Shown here: positions 35,747 through 43,982 of the stretch, one piece after another
How the letters are laid out: each line of letters begins with the position of its first letter
How positions within the stretch are numbered: position 1 is the first letter of the stretch
Assembly: GCF_022370635.2 (NCBI RefSeq)
Contig: NZ_CP092362.2
Span: 5,084,001-5,148,000 of the forward strand
DNA length: 64,000 bases
Source of the DNA: Mycolicibacterium crocinum
Lineage (GTDB): Bacteria > Actinomycetota > Actinomycetes > Mycobacteriales > Mycobacteriaceae
Direction of reading: 5' to 3'
Translations under genes and position numbers: made by a program
Notes under the pieces: model-generated
Database searches by the model: none
Told to the model about the DNA's origin: nothing
What the model saw: only the letters and a program-made list of their open reading frames with translations

Positions 35747-37090
35747 TCACGGATCAACGTCTTTCGGCAGGAAACGTTCAGGATGGTGGTAGGTGTTGAC
35801 CCCACCTCGCAGCATCGGCAGTCCCGGTGGTGGGATCCACTCGGTCTCGCCGTTGGTGAGTTTTCGAGTGGTCCAGCCGCCGGTCTCGACGAGTTCGTTG
35901 TCGGGTGGGCAGGCCAGGGTTAGGTCGTCGATGTCGGTGTTGCCGCCTTTGGCCCAGTCCTTGGCGGCATGGTGAACGCCGCTGTGGTAGCCGGGCGCAG
36001 TACACCCTGGTCTGGTGCAGCCGCGGTCCTTGGCGTGCAACACAATCCGTTGGTCTGCGGTGGCGATCCGCTTGGTACGACCCAACCACAGCGCTCTCCC
36101 GTCGACACCGTCGAAGAGGGCGAGGTAGTGGTACGCGTGGCTAGCCATGCGGATAAGGTCGGGGATCGGCAACAGTGTGCCGCCGGCGGTGACCGCCTGC
36201 CCGGTCTGGGCCTGAAGGTCTTGGACGGTGGCCGTGGCGATGACCGTGACCGGTAAACCGTTGTGCTGGCCGAGCTTCGGATCACCGAGATGGCCGCGCA
36301 CCAATGCTTTGAGTGCATCATGTTGGCGCTGGCCGTTGGTGCGGGAATCCTGTTGCCGGGCTTCGTCGTCAGGCTCGCTGAGCACGGTTGGATTCTTGTC
36401 AGCCGGGTTGCACATGCCCGGGGCGGCGAACTTGGCGAACACGGCATCGATCTCCGAGCGCAACTCTGGATCGGCGACTAGTTTGCCTTCGCTCATCCCG
36501 TCAGGGCGCTGCCGCCTGCTCCACGTAAAGCTGCGTTGGCGGGCGCGGTCCTCATCGGAGAAGTTCCCATCGGGATTGAGCTGCAGCGCCAAGCGTTCGG
36601 CGATGTTCTCCAGCTGATCCGGACGCAGCACGGCCGCCTCCTCGGCGAGAATGCGTTCGGCCTGCTCCCGCGCCACCTGCGAAACATGGCCCGGCAGCTG
36701 GCGGAAGAACTTCTGGATCACCTGCAGATGTTCGCTATCCAACGCTCCAGCGACCCAGGCGTCGGCCGTCTCCGGCAACACCGGCGGCAGCGGCTCCCCG
36801 GTCAGCGCTGTGCGCGGCGCCAACTGCGCGGCGTCGCGGATTCGCCGGCGCGCTTCAGTCGGGCTGATCCGCAACACATCCGCCAACGTGAGATCGAGCT
36901 TCGGGCAGCCCTCGAACCGTTCCAGCCGCGAGACCAACGCATGGGACAGGGCCACCTGACGGCGTCGTGCAGACTCCAACCGCTCCAACACCACAAATCG
37001 CTGTGGTGGCGACAGGACATCGAGATCGACCGCGGCCAAGGCCTCGACACAATCGTCGAGCGCGTCCAGCGCCACAGTGATCGATAACAT
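35747..37090 (-). CDS. DUF222/HNH endonuclease-like protein (13E12 type)
   Basis: 447 residues. The N-terminal ~300-residue DUF222 region (ALDDCVEALAAVDLDVLSPPQRF ... LADVLRISPTEARRRI) is followed by a C-terminal HNH domain: GCTRPGCTAPGYHSGVHHAAKDWAKGGNTDIDDLTLACPPDN. This is the architecture of the 13E12 family, multicopy in mycobacteria and of unknown role. On the minus strand a TATGAT -10-like hexamer (37097-37102) stands six bases before the ATG, so the mRNA may be leaderless. Unlike the family member at 60396, I see no complete LexA box upstream. Confidence 0.88.
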   Translation of the reverse strand: MLSITVALDALDDCVEALAAVDLDVLSPPQRFVVLERLESARRRQVALSHALVSRLERFEGCPKLDLTLADVLRISPTEARRRIRDAAQLAPRTALTGEPLPPVLPETADAWVAGALDSEHLQVIQKFFRQLPGHVSQVAREQAERILAEEAAVLRPDQLENIAERLALQLNPDGNFSDEDRARQRSFTWSRRQRPDGMSEGKLVADPELRSEIDAVFAKFAAPGMCNPADKNPTVLSEPDDEARQQDSRTNGQRQHDALKALVRGHLGDPKLGQHNGLPVTVIATATVQDLQAQTGQAVTAGGTLLPIPDLIRMASHAYHYLALFDGVDGRALWLGRTKRIATADQRIVLHAKDRGCTRPGCTAPGYHSGVHHAAKDWAKGGNTDIDDLTLACPPDNELVETGGWTTRKLTNGETEWIPPPGLPMLRGGVNTYHHPERFLPKDVDP

Positions 37091-37188
37091 GCTCGAATCA
37101 TATGCCCGGGCACCGACAAAAGCCGGCGCCGAAAAACATCTGTGGATGAATCCAGATCTGGGGATAACCCGCTGAGCCCCAACAAAAC

Positions 37189-38217
37189 TCAGGCCGAGCG
37201 CACCTCGTCCAGGAACGCGCGCACGGTCTCTTCCGAAGCCGACGACGGCAACCCCACCATCACCCGGTCGATGATTCCGTCGCAGCGTTCCTTCAGCGCC
37301 GAGGCCAGACCGTCCAGGGGCGCCACAACCGCGAACGTGGACAGAATCTCATCGGAGATCAGCGTGGCCATGGTGTCCCACTGGCCATCCAACGACAGCC
37401 CGTGCAACTCGGTCTGCAACTCACCCCAGCCGTGCAGTTCCAACACCTTTCGGTATGCGGGCGTGGAGGCATAGAAGGCGATCTGTTTGCGCGAGGCCGC
37501 CGCCGCGGCAGCCATCTCGGCCTCATCCGATCCGGTGACCACGAATACCGGTGCCATGACCTGGAAGTCGCTACGCGAGCGGCCCGATGTGGCCATCCCC
37601 CGCTGCAGCGCCGGGATCGTCACCTCGTCGAAATACCGCTTGGTGGTAAAGGCGTGCGCGATCAGACCGTCGGCCACCTCGCCGCACATCTCCGTCATCA
37701 ACTCACCGACCGCCGCGATGACGACCTTCGGCGACCCGTAGGGATGCGGTTCCGGGACGAACATCGGCGTCATCAGCCGGTGGGTGTAGAACTCACCGTC
37801 GAAGCTCAGCTTGTTGCCGTCTCGCCAGCAATCCCAAATGGCATGCAACGCAAGGACGAACTCGCGCATCCGGCGCGCCGGCTGGCTCCACGGCATACTG
37901 AACCGCTTCTCGATGTGCGGCTTGATCTGCGTGCCCAGACCGAGCAGCAGTCGACCGTGCGAGTAGTCCTGCAGATCCCAGCCGATGTTGGCCACGTTCA
38001 TCGGATTGCGCGCGAACGCCACCGCAATCGACGTGCCCAGTTCGATCCGCGTGGTGTGCTCGGCCGCGAGGGTCAGCGGAAGGAACGGGTCGTGATTGAT
38101 CTCGGCCGTCCAGCACCCGTCGTAGCCGAGCCGCTCCACTTCACGTGCCGCGTCGGCGACGTCGGCGAGTCGGCTGATGACGCCCCGATCGACTTTGAGA
38201 CCGCCGACCTCACCCAT
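37189..38217 (-). CDS. LLM-class F420-dependent oxidoreductase
   Basis: 342 residues, luciferase-like barrel: REVERLGYDGCWTAEINHDPFLPLTLAAEHTTRIELGTSIAVAFARNPMN, then DLQDYSHGRLLLGLGTQIKPHIEKRFSMPW, the pattern of one large mycobacterial F420 subfamily (TIGR03617-like). The ATG at 38215-38217 starts MGEVGGLKVDRG; the long upstream frame runs antisense through the carboxyltransferase gene. Divergent from that gene; the gap contains a degenerate version of the ACTGTAA-N3-TTACAGT palindrome. Substrate unknown. Confidence 0.87.
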   Translation of the reverse strand: MGEVGGLKVDRGVISRLADVADAAREVERLGYDGCWTAEINHDPFLPLTLAAEHTTRIELGTSIAVAFARNPMNVANIGWDLQDYSHGRLLLGLGTQIKPHIEKRFSMPWSQPARRMREFVLALHAIWDCWRDGNKLSFDGEFYTHRLMTPMFVPEPHPYGSPKVVIAAVGELMTEMCGEVADGLIAHAFTTKRYFDEVTIPALQRGMATSGRSRSDFQVMAPVFVVTGSDEAEMAAAAAASRKQIAFYASTPAYRKVLELHGWGELQTELHGLSLDGQWDTMATLISDEILSTFAVVAPLDGLASALKERCDGIIDRVMVGLPSSASEETVRAFLDEVRSA

Positions 38218-38230
38218 GCCGGCAGACGCT

Positions 38231-38247
38231 ACAGTAAGCAATTCAGT
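38231..38247. promoter_or_regulatory. degenerate copy of the cluster palindrome (weak)
   Basis: ACAGTAA-GCA-ATTCAGT matches ACTGTAA-N3-TTACAGT at 11 of 14 arm positions and sits in the 62-bp gap between two divergent starts. The symmetry is broken, so it may be a weak site or chance. Confidence 0.25.
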
Positions 38248-38279
38248 ATGGTCAACGCCGCCACGGTTAGGACACGTCG

Positions 38280-39779
38280 ATGAGCAACGCGCAGGACTGG
38301 CAGGAGACGCTCCACGACCTGAGTCGACGCCGCCAACACGCGCATTCGATGGGCGGCGACGAACGCCTGGCCAAGCACCACGCCAAGGGAAAGCTCGACG
38401 CGCGCGGCCGAATCGATCACCTCCTCGACCCGGGAACGTTCCAGGAGTTCGGCACCCTCGTCGGCGGCGAGATCGCCGCGGACGGGCTGGTGGCGGGCGC
38501 CGGTCGCATCGACGGGGCACCGGTGATGGTCGGCGCCGAGGACTTCACGACGCTGGCGGGCAGTATCGGACCCGGCGGCAACGCCAAGCGTTATCGCCTC
38601 GCCGAACTCGCACTGCGCAACAAGATCCCGTTGATCATGCTGTTGGAGGGCGCCGGGTTCCGTGCCGCCGGCGGCGAGCACTACGGCCGCACCCCAACCG
38701 ATCTCATCGCCCAGGCTCGGTGCTCCGGCAAGGTCCCCACCATCTCCGCGGTCCTGGGTCCGTCCGCGGGCCACGGCGCTCTCGTCGCGCCGGTCTGTGA
38801 TTTCTCGATCATGAGCAACCAGGGGGCAATCTTCACCGCGGGGCCCCCGGTCGTGAAAGAGGCCACCGGAGAGGACATCTCGAAGGAGGAGCTCGGCGGT
38901 CCGACGGTCGCGCTGCCCAGTGGCGTCATCCACAACGTCGCCGACACCGACGAAGCGGTGCTCGACGACATCCGGCAGTATCTGTCCTACTTCCCGTCCA
39001 GCGCTTGGTCATATCCCCCGACCCGGCTGTACGACGAGGAGGCCGGCCTTCGCCCGACGCCGGAACTCCTCGACATCATCTCTCGTGACAACCGCAACAT
39101 CTACGACATGCGCACCGTTCTCGATGTGGTCTTCGACGAAACGGACTGGTTCGAGGTCCAACCGAAGTTCGGCCCGGCCGTCATCTGCGCGCTGGCCCAT
39201 CTGGGCGGCTATCCGGTCGCGGTCGTCGCGAATCAGCCGACCGAACTGGCCGGCTCCATCGACTCCGACGCCGCAGACAAGGCCGCGCACTTCATCATGG
39301 TCGCCGACTCGTTCCACCTGCCGATCGTCTTCCTGGCCGACAACCCCGGCATGTTGCCGGGCAGCCATTCTGAGCGCAATGGCGTATTACGCAGCGGGGC
39401 AAGGATGTTCGCCGCGCAGACCGCGGCCACCACGTTGAAACTGCATGTCACACTGCGCAAAGCCTTCGGCTTCGGCTCGATGGTGATGTCACTGCTGGGG
39501 TTCGACAACCAGGTGGCGACATTCGCCTACCCGGGAGCCACCATGGGTGCGATGAGCGCGGCTGCGCTGAGCCGTGCCTCGCACGCCGACGAAGACGTCA
39601 CCGAGATCTTGAAGAACATGGAACTCGAGGCGTCCTACCGCTCGGCAGGCAGCCTTGGCTTCGACGAGCTGATCTCACCGGAGGAGACCCGCAACTCGCT
39701 GATCCTGGCCTTGCAGCGCGGCATCTTCAGCCGTCAGGAAGCCGCCGAGCCGGTGAGCCGAACGGTCATCACGCCCTAG
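38280..39779 (+). CDS. acyl-CoA carboxylase carboxyltransferase (beta) subunit
   Basis: 499 residues. It transfers CO2 from carboxybiotin to an acyl-CoA (acetyl-, propionyl- or methylcrotonyl-type). Crotonase-like double domain: KHHAKGKLDARGRIDHLLDPGTFQEF start, LIMLLEGAGFRAAGGEHY, SAGHGALVAPVCDFSIM, and in the C-terminal half FLADNPGMLPGSHSERNGVLRSGARMF and KAFGFGSMVM. No biotin-carboxylase/BCCP subunit gene is adjacent, so it must use an alpha subunit coded elsewhere. Divergent from the LLM gene; the end overlaps the next LLM gene by 11 bp. Confidence 0.9.
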   Translation: MSNAQDWQETLHDLSRRRQHAHSMGGDERLAKHHAKGKLDARGRIDHLLDPGTFQEFGTLVGGEIAADGLVAGAGRIDGAPVMVGAEDFTTLAGSIGPGGNAKRYRLAELALRNKIPLIMLLEGAGFRAAGGEHYGRTPTDLIAQARCSGKVPTISAVLGPSAGHGALVAPVCDFSIMSNQGAIFTAGPPVVKEATGEDISKEELGGPTVALPSGVIHNVADTDEAVLDDIRQYLSYFPSSAWSYPPTRLYDEEAGLRPTPELLDIISRDNRNIYDMRTVLDVVFDETDWFEVQPKFGPAVICALAHLGGYPVAVVANQPTELAGSIDSDAADKAAHFIMVADSFHLPIVFLADNPGMLPGSHSERNGVLRSGARMFAAQTAATTLKLHVTLRKAFGFGSMVMSLLGFDNQVATFAYPGATMGAMSAAALSRASHADEDVTEILKNMELEASYRSAGSLGFDELISPEETRNSLILALQRGIFSRQEAAEPVSRTVITP

Positions 39780-40833
39780 GGGGGTCACTCAGCCGGTAGG
39801 CCGCGACCACCGGCTCCAGCTCGTCGGGTGTCGCGCCATGCATGATCACCGCGTCGGCGCCGTAGTCGAACTCCTTACGGATCCGGTCGACGCACTCACT
39901 TGCGGATCCGGTCGCCGACGGTTCGAGCCACTCGTCGGGAATCAGGGTGGCAATGTGCTCGATCTGCTCGGCAGTCGCCTTGTGATCGATGCCGCCGCCG
40001 ACGGACTGGACCACCGAGTCGGCGCGGAAGCGTTCCAGCACAGCGGGATCCCAATTGTTCGTCGACACCAGCAGATCGCCGTAGCCCTGCAGATACGTGG
40101 CCAGCCGCGCGACGGTTTTCTTCAGCCGCAGCGCTTCAGGTAGGTGATCACCAACGGTTGCGAAGCACGACCACACCCGCACGCTGGCCGGGTCGCGCCC
40201 GGCCTGCTCGGCGGCATCCTTGACGGTCTTGACGCAGCGCGCCAACGTTTCCGGGGTGAAGTACGTGTGCAGAATGACGTCGTCGAACTCCCGGCCGCCC
40301 AGCTTCAGCGTCTCCGGTCCGAAGGCGACGATCGCCAGCCTGATGTCCTCGTTGAAGTCCGGATCGAGGAACAGCACGGGATACTTGCCCAGCGGCCCTT
40401 CATGATTGAAGATCAGCTCGCCGTGCCACAGCCGCCGCATCACCTGGGCGAAGTCTTCCATCTGCGCGGTGGTCACCGGCGGGATTCCGAACGCCCCGTA
40501 AATAGCCGCGATGCCGCGGCCGATGCCGAGCGTGAACCGGCCGCCGGAGAGCCGATGCATCGTGGTGGCCCACGAGCCGGTGATCAACGGATGCCGAGTG
40601 TTGTGATTCGTTGCCGCCGTGGCGATCTGCATGCGGCTGGTGACCGCGAGCGCCGCACCGACCAGTGACGACGCCTCCTTGACGTTCCAGCGCTCGGAGA
40701 TGAAGCCGGTGCCGAAGCCCAATTCCTCACCACGGCGGGCCTCGTCCATCAGAGTGGCCGGACCCTCGCCGCCGGCACCGGCCAGCAGGTAGTAACCGAG
40801 CTCGTCGAGAACACGTTCAGAGGTCACGCCCAC
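39769..40833 (-). CDS. LLM-class F420-dependent oxidoreductase (TIGR03857-like)
   Basis: 354 residues. Luciferase-like barrel: ELGYYLLAGAGGEGPATLMDEARRGEELGFGTGFISERWNVKEASSLVGAALAVTSRMQIATAATNHNTRHPL, then LSGGRFTLGIGRGIAAIYGAFG. This matches a mycobacterial F420-associated group. It is last of a three-gene unit on the minus strand: kinase-fold protein, NTF2-fold protein, LLM enzyme, with overlaps of 1 and 10 bp, so the three products probably serve one pathway. Substrate unknown. Confidence 0.87.
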   Translation of the reverse strand: MGVTSERVLDELGYYLLAGAGGEGPATLMDEARRGEELGFGTGFISERWNVKEASSLVGAALAVTSRMQIATAATNHNTRHPLITGSWATTMHRLSGGRFTLGIGRGIAAIYGAFGIPPVTTAQMEDFAQVMRRLWHGELIFNHEGPLGKYPVLFLDPDFNEDIRLAIVAFGPETLKLGGREFDDVILHTYFTPETLARCVKTVKDAAEQAGRDPASVRVWSCFATVGDHLPEALRLKKTVARLATYLQGYGDLLVSTNNWDPAVLERFRADSVVQSVGGGIDHKATAEQIEHIATLIPDEWLEPSATGSASECVDRIRKEFDYGADAVIMHGATPDELEPVVAAYRLSDPPRA

Positions 40834-41198
40834 ACTCCTTGTTTGTACCCGCAGTTCCAGACTTCGGTGATCCGGCCGTCGATCACCCGGAAGATCTCCA
40901 TGCTGCCGATGTCGACCCGCGTACCGTCCTTCAGGGTCATCGGTGACTGGTAGACGATCGCGACGTGCTCGCCGTCGTCGCCGGCCACCACCAGATTGAG
41001 GTCGAACCGGATTTCGTCGAACATCTCCAGGTGGTCGACGACGCGCTTGACCGCCTCCTCGTGGGTGAGCACCACCGCCTCGCCGACCTCGTGACGAATC
41101 ACGCTGTCCCCCAACAGTTCCTCAGCCAACCCGACGTCGCGGGTGTTCCAGACCACCAGGTTGTATGCCTCGACGACCTCACGTGCCGTGCGGCTCAT
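40824..41198 (-). CDS. NTF2-like (SnoaL) protein
   Basis: 124 residues with the helix-rich opening VVEAYNLVVWNTRDVGLAEELLGDSVIRHEVGEAVVLTHEEAV and barrel strands ending DIGSMEIFRVIDGRITEVWNCGYKQG, typical of the nuclear transport factor 2 fold (hydratase/isomerase/cyclase relatives). The ATG (41196-41198) shares one base with the stop of the upstream kinase-fold gene and the 3' end overlaps the LLM gene by 10 bp, so translation is coupled. Catalysis is possible but not demonstrable. Confidence 0.82.
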   Translation of the reverse strand: MSRTAREVVEAYNLVVWNTRDVGLAEELLGDSVIRHEVGEAVVLTHEEAVKRVVDHLEMFDEIRFDLNLVVAGDDGEHVAIVYQSPMTLKDGTRVDIGSMEIFRVIDGRITEVWNCGYKQGVWA

Positions 41199-42241
41199 CA
41201 GAACACCTCCAGCGCGTCGATCTCGGCGATCGTGGCGACGGCCCGGTCGGTCAGCGTCAGGCACAGATCGCGCGACCGCTGCGGCAGCGCATCCCAGCCG
41301 ATCAGCGTGATGACGGGCAGCACGATCAGAAAGCCGGTCGCGAGACGGTAATGGCGCCATGCCTCGTCGAACGAATAGCCGACGGCACCGAGGTCGTCGA
41401 GGTAATCGCGCAGCAGCGCCTCATCCTGGCCGCGGCGGGTATCGGTGGGCAATCCTTGGCTGACCAGATACGCGATATCAGCCACCCCGGCACCGACGCA
41501 CGCGAACTGGAAGTCCACCACCTTCATTCGGTCACCCGAGAAAAACATGTTGTCCGCCCGGATGTCGCCGTGCAACAGCATCGACCGCTCGGTCAGCCCG
41601 TCGAGCGCCGTAACAGCATGCTCGGTGAACCGCTCCGCAAAGCGCGCAACGGCCTCCGGCACCGACTGAGCGGAGTGCGCACGATAGATGTCCCATCCCG
41701 GTCCGAAGGCCGGAACCAACAGGTCACGGACCGCGGGCATGTCGAATTTCGGAAACAGCTGCAGCGCCGGGGCGTTTGACGGCTGGACCGACCACGCGTG
41801 TAGGCCGGCCAGTTGCTCGATGCACAGCCGGGCCCGTTCGATGGACAAGCCGGCCAGGTGGTCGGCGTTATCCCAGGCCCGCAGGTCCTCGAGTAGCAGC
41901 ACGAAATCCGCAGATTCGTCGGCCATTCGGGCGGTATAGACGCGTGGGGTGCCCATCGGGGCGCGGCCGGCGATCTCGCGATAGAACGCCAGCTCTCGTC
42001 GGTAACCTCCGAGGAGTTCCATGGCTCCCCGGGCTTCCGATTGCGCCGCGAGTTTGGCGATCACCGTCGCCGGGACGCCGTCACCGGTCAGGTGCAACCG
42101 ATACAGCAGCGACGAGAACCCGCTGTCCCGGGCGATCTGCTCGGCGACCACCTCGGTGACGGTCGCGCCCAGAGCGTCGGTGAGCCACGCCGGGTCGACG
42201 GCGTCGATATCTGACGGCACCGCTGCCGTCGCTGAGGTCAC
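41198..42241 (-). CDS. aminoglycoside phosphotransferase-fold kinase-like protein
   Basis: 347 residues, APH/choline kinase fold. Brenner motif LLHGDIRADNMFF (catalytic Asp and metal Asn) and the DFG-equivalent VVDFQFA. Such proteins in actinobacterial catabolic clusters are often annotated as acyl-CoA dehydrogenase-associated or aminoglycoside kinases; here the small-molecule substrate is unknown and antibiotic resistance is not implied. It is the first gene of the three-gene minus-strand unit and divergent from a TetR gene with only 37 bp between. Confidence 0.85.
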   Translation of the reverse strand: MTSATAAVPSDIDAVDPAWLTDALGATVTEVVAEQIARDSGFSSLLYRLHLTGDGVPATVIAKLAAQSEARGAMELLGGYRRELAFYREIAGRAPMGTPRVYTARMADESADFVLLLEDLRAWDNADHLAGLSIERARLCIEQLAGLHAWSVQPSNAPALQLFPKFDMPAVRDLLVPAFGPGWDIYRAHSAQSVPEAVARFAERFTEHAVTALDGLTERSMLLHGDIRADNMFFSGDRMKVVDFQFACVGAGVADIAYLVSQGLPTDTRRGQDEALLRDYLDDLGAVGYSFDEAWRHYRLATGFLIVLPVITLIGWDALPQRSRDLCLTLTDRAVATIAEIDALEVF

Positions 42242-42278
42242 CCTCGCAAGATAGTTGTCGCCTGTTTAATATGCAAGG

Positions 42279-42887
42279 GTGCCCACTCCTGCACGCGGTT
42301 TGACGCAGCCCGAACGGGTCGAGACCTCGCGACGGCGGTTGATGGAGGCTGCCGCGGAGTTGATCGTCGAGAAGGGTTGGGAGGCAACGACGGCCGCCGA
42401 GATCGGCCGGCGGGCGGGATACAGCCGCACGATGGTGCATGCCCGCTTCGGCGGCAAGGAGGCGATCCTCGAGGACTTCCTTCAGGAGTATGTCAGCAGG
42501 TTGAGTCCGGATCTCCTGCCGCAGGCGACGGGTATGGACCAGGTACTCGCCCACATCGACCGGATCCGCGACCTCTACGCGCACGACCGCGACGTGCTGC
42601 GCGCGATGTTCGTCTCCACCTTCGAGGCGATGAAGACCACGTCTCCACTTCGCGAACGCGTCCAGCAACAGCTGGCCGGGGGTGTCGCCAATCTGGCCGA
42701 CGGTCTGCGAAAGGGCCAGCGCGACAAGTCTGTTCGTGCGGGTATCGATCTGGACCGGGCAGTCAGTGATATCACCGCCGCGTTCTTCGGCCTCGCGTTC
42801 CAGTGGGTCGCACTCCCGTCGGGGTTCGACCTCGACGCCGAGCTGGTGCATGCGCGCGAACGCATCCTGCGGGATTACGGCGCCTGA
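42279..42887 (+). CDS. TetR-family regulator at the edge of the catabolic cluster
   Basis: 202 residues. HTH at residues ~15-62: TSRRRLMEAAAELIVEKGWEATTAAEIGRRAGYSRTMVHARFGGKEAIL, with the rare MVHARFGGK variant of the usual YYHFxxK tail. The helical C-terminal domain presumably binds ligand. It is divergent from the kinase-fold gene (37 bp) and overlaps the end of the alpha/beta hydrolase gene by 13 bp. It is the only regulator gene within the cluster and so a candidate reader of the shared palindrome, but its own upstream gap does not contain that motif. Confidence 0.88.
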   Translation: MPTPARGLTQPERVETSRRRLMEAAAELIVEKGWEATTAAEIGRRAGYSRTMVHARFGGKEAILEDFLQEYVSRLSPDLLPQATGMDQVLAHIDRIRDLYAHDRDVLRAMFVSTFEAMKTTSPLRERVQQQLAGGVANLADGLRKGQRDKSVRAGIDLDRAVSDITAAFFGLAFQWVALPSGFDLDAELVHARERILRDYGA

Positions 42888-43978
42888 GCCAGCGCACGCA
42901 GGAACTGCTCGGTCCGCGCCTGCACTGCGCCCGAGAACAGGTGCCCGACATGCCCGCCGTCGTGCCAGTACAGCTCTCCGCCCCAGCGTTCGTGCATGGC
43001 CAGCGCGCACTGCCGGTAAGCCATCTGGTCATGCCAGGCACCGACGATCAGCCGCCGGTCGGCAGGTGGCAGCGGATCCAGGGCGAGCGGATCGATCACC
43101 GAGGTGAGGTCAGCGACGATGTCGGATCCCATTGCCGCACTGACGGTATCGGCCGTTGATCCCCAGCGGTGCAGATGCCGGGCGATCATTGCGTTCAGAC
43201 CGAGGATCGGCGTGTAGAGCGCGACGGCGTCGACCCGCGTGTCCAGACCTGCGACCAGAGCCGCGACCGCACTGCCCAGCGACAGACCGGAGACCGCGAT
43301 CGCCGACGAATCCGGCTCGATCCAGCCGATGACCGCCCGTACCTCCGAGACCGCCCGAACCATGCCCGCGACATTGGCGACCGGGTCGGTTCCGGGATAC
43401 GCCGGCCAGCGGTCGCGCCGCGGTCCATGCCCCGGCTGCACCGGCAGGGCAACATTGAAACCCAGCTCCCGGTGAATCCGCCCGACTCTGGCGACCAGGA
43501 TGTCGGACATGCCGCCCTGACCCGCACCATGCACCCACACCAGCCAGGGCCGCGGCCCGTCATCATGCCGGAACAGCACCACCTCGGCACCGGCCGGGCC
43601 GTCGTGGCCGTCGGCCAGCGGGGCGACCAGTCGCGGGTGATGGTCGTAGCTCATCCGCTCATAGGACAGCACACCGGCCCGTACTGGTCGAATCTCCCTG
43701 ACCTGCAATGGCTCCGGGTCACGATGCACTCCGGCCACCCCGAGCGCCGCCAGCTCGGCCGCCACTGCGGCGTACTCCTCGACCGGCCGGTCCATCTTCG
43801 GTGGCGAGGACATCAGGGTCATCCCGGTGACCACCAGCTCATCGAGAGCGACCTCGGACACCTGACGTATCCCGCGCACGGACAGTGGGTTCCAGTCCTC
43901 GGCACGCAACGCCGCCACCGACCGCGGCAGCACGCCGCCGAGCTGGGTGGCGAGGCGATGCGCACTGCTGAGCCGCAT
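42875..43978 (-). CDS. alpha/beta hydrolase (large, DUF-type dienelactone hydrolase-like)
   Basis: 367 residues. The N-terminal ~130 residues form a helical cap-like region, then an alpha/beta hydrolase core: oxyanion region VLFRHDDGPRPWLVWVHGAGQGG, nucleophile elbow SGLSLGSAV, acid in the LIVGAWHDQMAY segment, and His in HDGGHVGHLFSG. An ester or lactone hydrolase acting after the neighbouring Baeyer-Villiger-type enzyme would be logical, since the two genes are adjacent (4 bp gap) on one strand. The ATG at 43976-43978 begins just after the monooxygenase stop. Substrate inferred from context only. Confidence 0.8.
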   Translation of the reverse strand: MRLSSAHRLATQLGGVLPRSVAALRAEDWNPLSVRGIRQVSEVALDELVVTGMTLMSSPPKMDRPVEEYAAVAAELAALGVAGVHRDPEPLQVREIRPVRAGVLSYERMSYDHHPRLVAPLADGHDGPAGAEVVLFRHDDGPRPWLVWVHGAGQGGMSDILVARVGRIHRELGFNVALPVQPGHGPRRDRWPAYPGTDPVANVAGMVRAVSEVRAVIGWIEPDSSAIAVSGLSLGSAVAALVAGLDTRVDAVALYTPILGLNAMIARHLHRWGSTADTVSAAMGSDIVADLTSVIDPLALDPLPPADRRLIVGAWHDQMAYRQCALAMHERWGGELYWHDGGHVGHLFSGAVQARTEQFLRALAQAP

Positions 43979-43982
43979 GCGA

